In this document: piece by piece, positions 34,974-47,065 of the stretch
How the letters are laid out: every line of letters starts with the position of its first letter
Numbering within the stretch: the first letter of the stretch is position 1
From: Musa acuminata AAA Group
Taxonomy: Eukaryota > Streptophyta > Magnoliopsida > Zingiberales > Musaceae
NCBI RefSeq assembly: GCF_036884655.1
Contig: NC_088339.1
Coordinates: 21,532,001 to 21,596,000 of the forward strand
Length of the DNA stretch: 64,000 bases
Reading direction: 5' to 3'
Notes under the pieces: model-generated
What the model was told of the DNA's origin: nothing
The model's database searches: none
The model's input: only the letters and a program-made list of their open reading frames with translations
Made by a program: the position numbers and the translations under genes

Positions 34974-35645
34974 GTTTTCTTTTGGGATTAACAACACCAG
35001 TAATAGATTAGATTATTGGAAGTCTTCTTCTTTACCATACTTGAAGTTTTATGTTATTATCTGCACATGGTTGCATACAAATGTCCATGGAAATGACATC
35101 AATTGGAGTACAGAGGGGAAAAATGAAGCTAAACAACATACCTTATGAAGATGGAAAGACGTCTCTCCTACTTCAATGAGAACATCACTTGCAAGCTCAG
35201 TCAAACATCTCCTGCAAAGGCAAAAACAGTATATGGAGCTCATCAGTTTCACCAACTTACTCTCAAGGCTTCTTTGACGATGGAAAAACTCACATTCAAG
35301 TTTCCATGGATAATGTTCGTTATTTGTCTAGCAAATGTATATATTTATATACACTACCAAGAGATCCAACTGATAGGCTTTCTATTAACATGAAAGAAAT
35401 CCATCATATGAAAGAATTCCTCTCAAAGAATTAACAAAAAAAAAACGAAGAAAGGAAGAAGAACAAAACAATGGAAATGAGTTGATCCTCGAACTATTTA
35501 CTAGAAATGGGACAGTGCAGCAAAGCAACACCATTATGCATGAATCACAACGATCTATTGACAGTGTGAGATGGAAGGATGCTTGCCATGTTTGGCCTTC
35601 AAGCTGAAATGCTTCTGCCTTGGAACCCAGCTTCATTGTAGCCAT
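32411..35645 (-). CDS. NPH3/RPT2-like (NRL) BTB/POZ protein, 607 aa
   Basis: Exons on the minus strand: 35645-35587, 35211-35142, 34583-33354, 32875-32411; total 1824 bp including stop. NRL proteins are plant-specific, usually plasma-membrane associated, and many act with phototropins or as CUL3 substrate adaptors in blue-light and auxin-transport responses. Seen: [20 protein letters not shown] start typical of the family, then the BTB fold ([20 protein letters not shown] to [11 protein letters not shown], about 25-117), then the NPH3 domain from [20 protein letters not shown] (about 218) through [15 protein letters not shown] (about 359-373) to [19 protein letters not shown], and a C-terminal coiled coil ([17 protein letters not shown]) ending in a Ser/Lys-rich tail. 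Length is usual for the family. Intron 1 uses a GC donor (ATG|GCAAGC); the other introns are GT-AG. Which NRL subclass it belongs to I cannot tell. Confidence 0.93.
34936..34969. repeat. (AT)17 microsatellite in NPH3-like intron 2
   Basis: Uninterrupted alternating A and T over 34 bases, lying within the intron between exons 35211-35142 and 34583-33354. Likely length-polymorphic. Confidence 0.95.
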
Positions 35646-37283
35646 CACTTTCTTCCTTTTCTTTCAAGATCTGCAGCTTATGTTAGAAAGTTGATCAGGA
35701 AATGATAGCACAGCAGGATAGCATGAACTTGTTGTTGCACTCCATACAGGAGAAGGATTAAATATAAGAAGAGAGATAAGAGGAAACTAGGCTTTGGGGA
35801 ACAGAACAGGCAAATGATACTATAATTTGCCCCAGCTAAAAAAACTACCAAAAATGTTGCCTTCGAGGGAAGAAGAGTTAAGGATGAGCCCGAGTCTCAT
35901 GGAGCAACCAACAACCTCCAATAAATCCTCCTTGATGGATTCCAGCGGCTTTCACGTTTACTGAGTTTTGAGGAGATCCATTCACCTTTCCGTATGTTCA
36001 CCTCCCTACACTAAACTCTCATTGCATCTTCCACATCCAATGAAGAAAAGAGACAGGAACGCTCTAATTGGTCTTTTGATTAGAGCTGTCCAAATCCTAC
36101 ATCAAAATGTTGCACGGTAAACAGAGTAAATGTTGGTTCTGCAGGTGACGACCAATGGCCATCAGCTAAAATCCGAAGAGCTGCAGGAGGACAGAGATGA
36201 AAGTTCTCGTTGAAAGCATGCACTGCCATTTAACTGTATTCCCTTAATGCTCGATGATAGCGATGAGATTACAGTGATTCGAGTACAGTGCGTATAGGTA
36301 ATGGCTCGTCGGTTTTGAGATAAGACTTTGTCGAAAGCTTAGTCATGTTTGATGGAAAAACCGAGACAGGAGAGGTATATGAAGCTAAGAACTAATAGAG
36401 ATGCAGAATGGTCGGAGCGCGAGTGTTGTAATCCGTGCAGTGGGATTTGAAGAATGGATGAACAAACGTGAACAGATGATCAGATAACAACACGATCAAG
36501 CAATCAATGGCATGGTGCGCTTGGCTTCCCGACATGATCTCTCTTCGGATACTGATGCTAAGAATTCTCCAGCAACATGCAGTCTTCGACTCAACAGCAA
36601 GCGAAATGAGATGTCAACAATGGTTTCATTTCAGCTTCTTGTTGGCTTGTATTACAAATGAAATCACTCTGCTGTATGACAATGGAATGGAGTCGATCAA
36701 TTCCACCGCTATAATCACTTCAATCTGGATGTACTAACAAAATGCTGGTAAACCTATGTAATCTAAACAAATCGAGATCACCTACACATCTACAATCACC
36801 TCACATGGAAGGAAGAAATTACAGAATACTGGAGAACCATCAGGCACAACAAGCAGCTTACAATCTCACACTTATAAGCTCGTGGAGATTTATAAAATAT
36901 GGCATGCTTAAGCAAATAAAGAATACGAATGCTTGAGATTAATATCCTCAGGGAAAAGCTTAATCATAAGAATATAATATAGATGCTTTTAGCAGTTCTC
37001 CAAATGATTTATGCATGGCTTCCACCACTTTCGTCTATACCCAAAGTTTTCAATGAGGGTGGAGGTAAAAGCAAAAGACAGCCCAATGGTGGGATTGGCA
37101 AAAGATCTCTCCCCAGTGCCTGGAATTTGAGGAATACAGTCACCAAAATTAAAGAAAATTGAACCTTGTGACTGAAGACTCCAGTCTGCATGAGAAGAAT
37201 TGAACCCAAAATATCTCTTAATGGTGCCTCGATAGCACGTTGCAATGATCCATGCAGGATAAATAATGCTTGCTCCGACAAAG
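35646..37283. other. Intergenic: NPH3-like promoter/leader side and ULTRAPETALA 3' side
   Basis: About 1.6 kb, upstream of the minus-strand NPH3-like ATG and downstream of the minus-strand ULTRAPETALA stop. I see no coding segment that belongs to a known family and no repeat with clear ends. Leader exons of the NPH3-like gene could lie in the first few hundred bases but cannot be shown. Confidence 0.5.
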
Positions 37284-40200
37284 TTAGCTTTTAGAGTTGC
37301 AAGTGAAATCAACGCAGGTCTGACAGCTACAATCTGAGAAACGGCAAATTTCACATCCAAAACATACGCATGTCGTGCATCCTCTGCAGGATGGAGATCG
37401 TGAACAACCCCTTAAGACTTTACGACTTGCTCGCTCCTCTTCGTCATCGCAGGTGACGCTGATGCATGACATGAAAATATGGTTTCAATAAACTCAAAAA
37501 AGAGACAAAAATGCAAAAAGAAAAGGGAAAAGTCATCACATTGCAAAACATTCCTAAACAATGAGAAGCAAAGAAATAATATTGTCGTATTTCTCCTAAT
37601 AATGTCATTTAAGAGTACCTCAAATCAGAATATTTCAGACCAACTTGTTTGGATATATAAATCTAACCACACTTCTTTCCCTGTAATTACACAAAGGTGT
37701 CTCCAAAGTTCATACTAGGCAAGAAATTTGAACAAATCTCGTATTTGGCGAGGATCTATTAGCTATGCCAAAAAATTCTGACTTATTTGAACTCCTTCTA
37801 GAGAAATTGCGTCAGCAAGCTACATTCCAGTGGAGATAATTTATTGATATTACTAGTAAACTGGAGATAGATATGCCACTTAAAGAAAACTATGGAAGGA
37901 CATCTAACTAAACCTGATGGCCATATGATCTGATTAAAATAAACAAAACTAACACCTGGAAACCAATACTTCAGATAGTAAGATAGCAAGCATTGCTTAA
38001 CCGGGACGCAATGCACATCAGGAGGGAAGCTTAAACCATGGTTCTTAACTTCAACCAGATCGATAAATACAGAATGGTATTTACCGGTTTGAGCCTGAAC
38101 TAGCATGTGGACCACCCCATTCCAGGTGGTTTGGGTCCAACATATTGGTCACTGCTTGATGATAAGCCTATCGAACCGAGCTTACCATTCACACAGGCCC
38201 TTCTCCTTGTACTACAATTCATACCAGCATACCATGTATTAGTATGCCAGTGTTGACTGCCAAATCCATACCGATCTGTCCATGGAACTAAACTTTCAAA
38301 CAACACGATATTAGATTGAATGATGCAGCAAAGGCTACAAAGTAGCACTCAGGATGACAGGCTATGATAATCTAAACCTTTACCCAAATGCATATTAAAG
38401 AATTTGTGGGAATCATCACCTTTCACACGCCTTGGACCTAATCTCAAGTTCTGAATTGAGACCAATATATATTATTCATCAAGTGTAATTTTTAACAATA
38501 AGGATACTGCATCATCTGAATTTATTATAAGCATGTATTCCATGAAATAAAATCAGCAAAGCAATTCCAGAAGTCAAGATTCTATCTTTTTCATTCTTTA
38601 TTAGTCTATAATCAACACCAAAAGAAGACCTCTTCAAGGGCCTAAGAGGTATCCTGTAGCATCGCTAGTCCCACAGAATCTTTTTATTGTTAAGAAAAAT
38701 GATACTCTGGTTGAAAAACTCAAAGTGATATATCTGCTGTATGCAACTGTATCAGCAATTCCAATGGTGATAAAACAAACTATACATGGATTTTAAATTG
38801 TCATATTTAGATATTGTCACATTAGTAATTAAAATAGATACCTACAACAGGATTTCAACTAATTTTGCACCAAAATGTGATTATTTCATGCATTGCATTG
38901 AGTGTGTTTTACTTGCAATGATGTCTGAAATGCTAGATTGCAATTATAATCCTTTTCCACCAAAGCTAATTTTGATTTATTAAATTAGGTCACATACAAT
39001 TCAGATATTCCTTCAACGCATGATAAATGCAACCTGTTAAAAGTTCAAGACTTCAGTTTCCTAGATTATATAGATAATTATCTTTCAAAATCTTCATTAG
39101 TACATTCATGTATTTAACTACTGACTGTCAAAGTCAAAACAGCAATACATATAAACCAATTCAACCTCAACCAATAAGTACTTCCACACATCTAAAAGAG
39201 AGCACAAACTAAGGATTTTATTTGTCATGGCATACTTGCATGCTAACTGGCTCCTTAGAAAATACTTGCCAATGATGCTATGCTAACACACTTGACATGA
39301 GGATGCAAATGGCATGGTAAGGTTTAAAAGAAAAGGTAATAAGAAACAAATAAAGAGGGAACTTACCTACAGCTTATTGGCGGTCATCAGACCAATAGTT
39401 ATCCATAAAAATGTTTTAGATGTTTGTTGACAGCTTGTCGTTTGTTCATTTTAGCAGATTGTTACTTGTTTCAAACCATATATCAGCTACAGAAAAAGAT
39501 GTGGCAGAATGATGTCGAAGGTAGAGATTGGTAGTGTAGGGATACCCAAAAGCTTATGCAGAGCGCATAATATTTCATCATGGACTATTCTGCAAAAGCC
39601 CATCCAGAAACAGAGGTTTTCCTTACAGATATGAGCAGGGTAGCTGAAAACCATCAAGGTTAATGTTACTTTACATCAAACATTATTTTAGAAAAGAAAA
39701 AGAGAAATCCAAATCTTCCTCGATAGTTTAAATACAGATTGTTATATAATTTTACTTAAAAGAATCGAGATATAGTTAGTCTTGATGTTTCTGTATTTTT
39801 CAGGAAGAAATAAAGAACAATAAATAGAATATTTTAGAAAATGACTCGATGACTAAATGCTGAAATCAATCACAAAAGAACAAAACCAAAAGAAAATTCA
39901 GCTTGGCTTACTAAAAGCATAGAGCTTCTTAAGTAAAATATGAAATCAAATGTGCAGAGTGGTCAAATCAAGTCTAGGCATCCTGAAGAATAGAATGTTG
40001 AAACACTTGCATGATAAATAGGATATGTATTAAAAAATTTGATTCACATATGCATTACTAATACATAGTCAGTTTAGCATTCAAAATCAAACCAGGCTTT
40101 ACTTTAGTCACTTGATTCTTTCAGTGCCCAACTTAAACAGTCTACTTTCTCTCCCACAAATTAAATACATCAAAAAGAAAGTGACCAAATGCATTCAAAA

Positions 40201-43200
40201 TAATAAGAATATTACCTGTCAAATGTCAAGTCAGAACACTTCCAATTTGGATCTCTCACAGAATCATGATAATTGCGGCATTCTTCTTTGCTACGCAAGC
40301 GAAACCTACGCTCTTTGTTGCATTTTTTGCAGCAGACAAATTCATCACGGTGACATGGCCGACCATTGGGACCTTTATGAGACCCATTAGCAGCTTTAGA
40401 TACCTGGTTGTAGTATTTAAGCAGCACAGTCTTTGAAAGTGGAACTTTGTCTCCTTTGACCATGATCCACACATTGTTTTTCCACTTCCTTGCAGTCTCC
40501 CTCCCAGAATGTTTCTCAAAAGCAGCTGGTGTTAGCTTATCTGATTACAACCATGAACATTCAGTAAACAGGTAGTTGAACAGTAGCATCAGTTTGTGCA
40601 ACTCACACATAAATCATACATAGTGCACAAAGTTGATAGCCACTTGAGACACATAAATTGTGCGCATATTAATGTTTTATTTGATGTTTATGACTAAGTT
40701 CATTAAAGTTCCAGAAGGCATCCACAGAATTAAATCTTGGAGTTTTGCCAGTATGGAACCCAGCTTAATAGCCAGCATCAAGTTGTACAGAGCAGTAAGC
40801 CTACCATTCAGTACCAGTATCAGATCTTTTTTTATGTTTTAAATGTGACAGCTATCTCACATTAAATGAATTACTACTTTAAATGACTCTATCCTTCCAC
40901 CTCCTCATCCGTGTCACTGCCTCTTTCTTATCCATGTTGCTCCGCTCTCTCCCCCTACTGATATGTGTTGTCACCTCCTCCCCTCTTATCTCTCTTTCCT
41001 ATTCCTCTCTTCTCGCTGGATCTCTAGTCCTGATGGTACCGATACCATGTGTTAGTATGCTGATCAAGGCCTCTAATACACCAGTCTGACCATCAATTGA
41101 TATTGATACCGGATTGAGATTTCAATCTATGAAACTCCACTAAAGTCTGATGGATTCTAATATACACATTCTCCAACTAACGAGTCCTGATGTAACCATA
41201 GGTACATATTCTCCCCACGAGAAACAATGGGAAACCTCTATCTACATATTCACAAAACCATTGTTTGGCATGTTGAGGATAACTTCTTTTGCATGCTTAA
41301 GCATACTCATAAGAAAATTCATTAATTACAAGAATTTGATCCTCCGTAGGAAGAGTGGACACCTTTTATTGTACTCCTATCCTGCAAGAGCCTTATAACA
41401 TTGATAATTTGCCATCTGGGCATCCCTTCTGAACTACCGGCAATTAAAAAGGAAAACTAAAAAAAGGAACATAAATACCTCCTGTTGAACTATTAAGTTT
41501 TTACAACTTTCATGTAGTAGTGAAAAATACATCAGATAATATTGGTCCGCGTCCATTTCCTAGTCTGGGAGGAGTCCGGTTTGGTAATATGAATGTGTAA
41601 CCATAATGTAGCACGTATCTATATACTGATCCAATTATTCAAAATCTTTAGGATATGGTTATGGAAATGGTTGGTCCAAATGTCTGAATATATATAAAAA
41701 AATGCTAACTTTATTTATGTTCAACTAAGAAAATAAGCTACTTCATTGTTTTTTCTGTGTATGTTCTCTCGTGATTCTTTTGTTTTCACATTTGCTTTAA
41801 AATTTTCCAATATAAGAAATATGATGAACATTTTATTCAAGTTTCACAACTCTTCATTTCCTATTATCCTGCATTCAAATGGTACTCACAACTATATTTG
41901 CCTAAAATCCAATATGAGTTTTTATTTGTCATATATAGTTATATACAGTTCATATTTATATCTGTTTGAGACAAATATTATCAAAATGTTGTATTCTTTT
42001 AATATCTGTATCCAGATTCATATCCCATGATTAAAAATGCACAGATATGGTATTATCACTGTCCATTTCATATCCAATCCATTTCCACCCCTAATTTCAC
42101 TCATATACATGCAGATATTAGCACGTTGAGATTTTGAACTATGCAGCCAGTTGAGGCAAAGCTCATGACATTCTAATTATAATGGTCAAAAGGGATCAAA
42201 CAAACTTTTCTGTATGAAATCAAATTACTTATTTGAACTACAAACAGAATTGTTGTTTTTCAGGCTTTTAGCAATGCAAAAGAATATCATGCAGAAAATT
42301 TTTCGAAGATCAAAGCTGAGAACCAAGTGAAAGACCAGGAAAATGTAAATTTGGTAAAGCTAATTATAACAAAAGTACAATGCACCATCCAGTGTATTCA
42401 TGAATCTTGATCCGATCATTTGTTTATTAACATGCTATGCTACTGAAAGAAAGGTTTCTGAAGGCATCGAACTATATATACAATTTTTGTAGAATGTTTT
42501 GTTCTTTTCTTGTGAAATGTTTGAATAGATATGGTGACAACAATGAGAATATGCTACTAACATCACTAACAAAACAAAAAAGGAGCTAGCTCAAAAATTT
42601 TACTCTTCCCACTAAAATATATGACATTACACCATCCCCATGAAATCTTAAAAGAACAGAGACTAGTATATGCCAGCACCTCAACTTCTTATTAAAGCAA
42701 AACCAAAGGTGGGCGGTAAGACGAAGACAATTCAGATAATTATTCCAAGAAAAACATTGATGAACATAAGCCCAAGATAACAACCAAACCTTGATCAAAG
42801 CTGAAGCTAAAGATAATGCAGAGGATCATCTAGACGGTAGATTAAACAAAATACACATCATCAATGATCATTCATGTGATCACTAAATTATCATCTAACA
42901 TGACAAGAAAACATTCAGAACATGGGAAGCAAAACTCTAAAACTGGAGACTAGGACCGGCGATGTAAAACCAGCAAGCACAGGATGACAGGAAACAGTGA
43001 TCACATTGTGGAGGTAATAGATCTGAAGATAACCACACACTCAACCAGAACCTCTGAAACAGGCACAAAAATAAAGGTGTCAAAGTCCTAAAAGAACTCC
43101 TTGGCTTGCATGCAAATGTGGATAAGTCTACATGAACAAGACCATAGACAGCTTGCATGTAGCATAGAAAAAACTATTTGAATAATGCAAACATGGATAA

Positions 43201-43602
43201 TCTTATTGCGAGATAACAAGGGTAGTCCAGAATCAAACATGTGTCATGAAGATCACATCCTCCTTTTCTCTAAGAAAGCCCGACATCATCAGAGGCAAAA
43301 GCATGAAATCTTGCTCAGTATTTCAATCTTCAAGACAACATTTACGAAGCATCAAAACCGATCAAAACCCGTGGCATCAAATGATCCAACTCACCTTCGT
43401 CGCAGCCCGGCGTGCACTCACAGTTGATCTCAAGATCACCGGAGGCGAAAACCCTAAGCCGCCCGACAGCGTCCCCGTACCGGTGACTCGTGCACCCGCA
43501 CATCACCTCGACAAAGTCGGCGCCTCTCTTCAACCCAGTCATCCCGCTTAATTCCTCGTCTGCGAATAAAAAGGCGACATCTTTTCCCTGACCACTGGCC
43601 AT
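37284..43602 (-). CDS. ULT1: ULTRAPETALA-type SAND-domain regulator, 235 aa
   Basis: Exons on the minus strand: 43602-43395, 40540-40216, 37458-37284, joined in frame by GT-AG introns of 2.85 and 2.76 kb. The first true ATG is at 43602; the in-frame codon at 43629 is GTG. ULT1 of Arabidopsis (237 aa) is a nuclear trithorax-group factor that opposes Polycomb silencing and limits meristem size. Seen: the SAND-like N-terminal part VEVMCGCTSHRYGDAVGRLR, then INCECTPGCDEDKLTPAAFE, then KWKNNVWIMVKGDKVPLSKT, then the cysteine-rich FVCCKKCNKERRFRLRSKEE and DPNWKCSDL, and the B-box-like tail RGCSRSPSCRGCTTCVCFGC, CEICRFSDCSCQTCVDF. The length and all cysteine blocks match the family, so the gene looks intact. 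The symbol is by family resemblance; monocots may carry one or two copies. Confidence 0.95.
38030..38300. repeat. Dispersed repeat block in ULTRAPETALA intron 2
   Basis: Block with TTTACCGG, ATTGGTCA and TTACCATTC words like those near 8030-8190, 40750-41120 and 53930-54120. It is non-coding; probably a MITE-like dispersed repeat common to this genome. Ends not resolved. Confidence 0.4.
40750..41120. repeat. Dispersed repeat block in ULTRAPETALA intron 1
   Basis: The outer parts (CCAGCTTAATAGCCAGCATC, CTACCATTCAGTACCAGTAT on the left; GATGGTACCGATACCATGTG, ACCAGTCTGACCATCAATTG on the right) flank a C/T-rich middle. The same vocabulary occurs in the intronic blocks at 8030, 38030 and 53930. 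Likely a member of one repeat family. Confidence 0.4.
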
Positions 43603-46340
43603 CTCTCTCCCTCTGTCGAAAAGACTCACCCGAAGCTCGCCAAAGATCCCTCTTTTAGTGCTAAAGCCGCGAGAAGAAAGCGAGAGGCGGACCGATACGG
43701 CCTCGAGGCGCTTTCAAACTTGCGAAAAATAAACAAAAGAATCACCCAAACGCAATCAGAGACGAGAAGAAGTTTACCAAAGATCAAAAAGACGATTTTT
43801 AAGGGTATTCAGCGGGAGATCTAAGATTCCAAGACAATACCGACGTCGAAAAGTCAAAGAAGACGCACAGGCGACCTGCAAACCTCGTCGACAGCAGCAG
43901 CTCACAGAAAAAGAGGCAGAAAGAGTACCCAAGGCGCCACCTTTCTGCACCGGAGAGCTACTGCGGCACGGCAACACGCGAGACGCCACAATGATCCATC
44001 GAAAGAAACCGCATCGCGCACGCCTCTCACCTAATAAACCGATGGGAAAAGGGATGCGGTTCGCCCGCCTCTCCTCTCCTCTCAGGGCAATATAGCCTCA
44101 TAGCTTTCCCATTAGGGGCCCAAACTCCTCTCTCTCCTCTCCCTGACCGGTTCCTCAATCCGCAGAGCCAAACCCCACCATCATCTTCATCAAGGGCTGC
44201 CCACAGAGCGACAAATACGGAGGAGATTGAACGGGCGATGTAGAGAGAGAGGTGTTTAATACCAAAGAGGACTGGCGCAGAGGGGGATACTTTGGGAATC
44301 CCAAAAGAGGCCTGCAGTGAGCTGGCATCGGCATCAGCATTCACCGCCGCGCTGCGGGTCGTGCATGACATGACATGAACAAGAATACCGTGTCTGTGTT
44401 ATATATATCAGATTTTTCATTTCCCGCATCGACAAGTGTTTGCGAGAGAAGAGGGAAAAGAAAAAGAAAGTGAGAAGAGAAGGGAAGGGAAGGGAATGAA
44501 ATCAAAAAGTAAAAGAGCTGAACAAAGCGATGTACTTTTCCTCCCTACCATTTCCATATGTTGCTGGTGCCTTTCCCCCAAGTATCACACTTGGATTTTG
44601 AGCCACAGTAGAAGTGGTTGGCTTTATTCCTTCGAAGTGCATGCACCCCATGGCCCATATCGGAGCAGCAGCACCCTCATGTTCCTCCTCCCCCTCTCCT
44701 CTCTCCACTATACATCCTGTGTTCTCCATTCCAATGCTTGACGCTTTTCATAAAGGCCAATTGGATTAGTAAGCATATGTCTCTTCACCCTATGCTTTAG
44801 AGAAAAAGGAGCCGTTGGTAAGATTAGATGGGGGACATCGATCGATCATTCATTGCTAAAAAGAATGTTATAGCATGACAAGAAACATCATGAGGCCATT
44901 TTTCGAATAATTATTTCCTGCAACAAAAACAAACGAGGAAAGTAAGATATGATGTGTGCAGAGCATCCATCCACGCATTCGTATCGCAACCTTTCGTTTT
45001 CAGGCATGGATGCATAAATGTGGACATGTCTGAATGTGGTCCAATAATCTTTCATACGAAGAGGAAAGAGAAGGATCATCATGTGGCTCATTCAATCAGG
45101 TCGGCCATGCCAACTCTGCCGTTGCGTGGGTTGACCAGCCGTGCTGAATGGCTTTGCTCGACTTCACGATTACTACCGCACGTTCGATCGCTTGGAAAGT
45201 TCAACAATCATACGTGTTAAGTGAGTGCCTCGATTTGGTGGAATAACATCTTCGGCGTCGGTCGACATAGCCTACCTGCCCGTGTGGAACACCCGATGTG
45301 ATTTTGACTGCGAGCCACCAAGATTGAAGTAGAAGGTGAAGACGATTCGGTGGAACTAATTGTACTTTGACAAGTCAAATTGAACTGCGATTTTTCAATG
45401 CAAGTGAATACGATATTTTGGTTGACACTTACACGAGAGATTACTGCGATATAAGTCTCATACTGAACATGCATATACCATCCTAAGTAACGGATCGACA
45501 AATACCATTAATATTATAATACATCAGACATGTGATGGTGCATCTCCTCTCGTCTCCTCTCCTGTAAATAACCCAAAAAAGAATCTTAGTTAACTTGCAC
45601 ACCACAGCACACACTTAGTTTCATGTGCCAAGTATTTTCCATTATAATAAGACCATATACAGTTTTGGCATGTAAGAGTGTGCCAAAAAGAGTAACATGA
45701 AGAGCCGATGGGAGTTGGACGCACCAACTTGCGTTCGATTGTAGGCTACGATTCAAAATCCGGAGTTGCATCGTCAGCACTGCAAGCTTTTAGGACTCCC
45801 AAAAATGCTTTCTCGGGGCCAGATTCGCATCCATGCATGCATGTCATTTGGAGAAAAAAGCATCCATGAAGGATGGCACCGCTTTAAACATTGCCCATCG
45901 GCACAACATTGCATCTCCAACCCCGATGATGCTTCAAAGGCAAAGTCCTCTTTCTTGAAGGAAGCAATGCGGTGGGTCCGACGACTTGCCATGCGAGTGC
46001 CGTCCGATCTATCGCTCGTCTCGATCAACACAGGAAATCAACGATTGTGCTTCCATACAAAAGGGAGCGATTCCGATTCCAAAATCGAATCGTTATTTAT
46101 TTATTTTTTATTTTTATTTTTATTAATACTCATTATTTATTTATTTTCGATCGAGTCAAAATCAAATCAGAATCAAACTGCCTAACAATGCCGTTTCAGC
46201 TTGATTCCGATTCGAATCAATTCATGATCGGAAGATGCGAAGATTCATGTTCTAATATTAAATCACTATATTATTCGATGTAAATAATGCATCTCAAGTT
46301 CTCAAGAGTAGTTGCTCATAAGCAACCCAACAACTTTCAG
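43603..46340. other. ULTRAPETALA leader/promoter and upstream intergenic DNA
   Basis: 43603-44400 is GC-richer and is probably 5' leader and core promoter of the minus-strand ULTRAPETALA gene. From 44400 to 46340 I see open frames of up to about 140 codons on both strands, but none shows a domain, a signal peptide or splice-compatible continuation that I can defend, so no gene is called. Confidence 0.5.
44399..44408 (-). promoter_or_regulatory. Candidate TATA box of the ULTRAPETALA gene
   Basis: On the minus strand the sequence reads TGATATATATAACACAGACA, a good TATATATAA match, about 800 bp upstream of the ATG. If used, the leader would start near 44370 and contain upstream ATGs (44376, 44371) or be shortened by a leader intron. 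Not confirmed. Confidence 0.35.
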
Positions 46341-46349
46341 GTATATTGG

Positions 46350-47065
46350 GATTAATATCTATTAGTCGACTATTAGTGCAATGATGTTGAAACTTTGACT
46401 AACATCAATATATTAGGTAGTTTTGCACTTCGACTTTTACTCTATGCAACAATGTCAATGTGAACGTCAAATCTCTAACTTTATTTCAATAAAGATGTAT
46501 TAATCATTATAATACTATTTTCCAACAACAATGCTTTAGGATTAGTATGCTTCATTTGTTTGTCATTTTGCTCACAAGCTAAGCTAGGCTAGGTTGCCAT
46601 AGCCCTTGTTTAACATTAATGTACTTATCCAGACAATATAGTTTATAAATAAATCATTGTCATTTGGAAATACCCATCCAAATTTAACACACTAATCCTT
46701 GCAAGACTATGTTATCATGGCTAATATGTAGTAATCCAAATTGAAATAATAATTGCCGTTAATATCTTTTGGATTAGTACCTCAGAGTGTGTTAGGATAT
46801 ATCATCTCTTTCATGTGTGTCATCTTACTCGAACTTGATAACATTTAGATAGCCATAAGCCATATAGCCTAAGTTTAGTACTTATCCCTAAAATTCTAAG
46901 AAACTAATAAATGAATTATTGTATTAACATTTATTAGTCAACTATTAGCATATTAATAATGAAACGTCTCTTCAATGTAAGTGTCAAATATCTAATTTTA
47001 TTCCAGATGTAATCGTCATAATATTTGTTTCTCTTCCACACATATAACATAATAATATTTGATTC
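46350..47065. repeat. Diverged tandem duplication (period about 590 bp)
   Basis: Segment starting TATTAGTCGACTATTAGTGC at 46356 recurs as TATTAGTCAACTATTAGCAT at about 46943. Following blocks also match in order: GTCAAATCTCTAACTTTATT versus GTCAAATATCTAATTTTATT, and ATAATACTATTTTCCAACA versus ATAATATTTGTTTCTCTTCC. The copies are clearly diverged and AT-rich, and no coding content is seen. Confidence 0.6.

Noticed and set aside
44027..44371. 114-codon minus-strand frame as a separate protein gene
   Set aside because: No family similarity; it lies where the ULTRAPETALA leader is expected, so it is kept only as a possible upstream frame.
45766..46185. 139-codon plus-strand frame and overlapping minus-strand frame near 45.8-46.1 kb
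   Set aside because: No recognised motif, low-complexity Ile/Phe-rich end, and no splice-compatible continuation.
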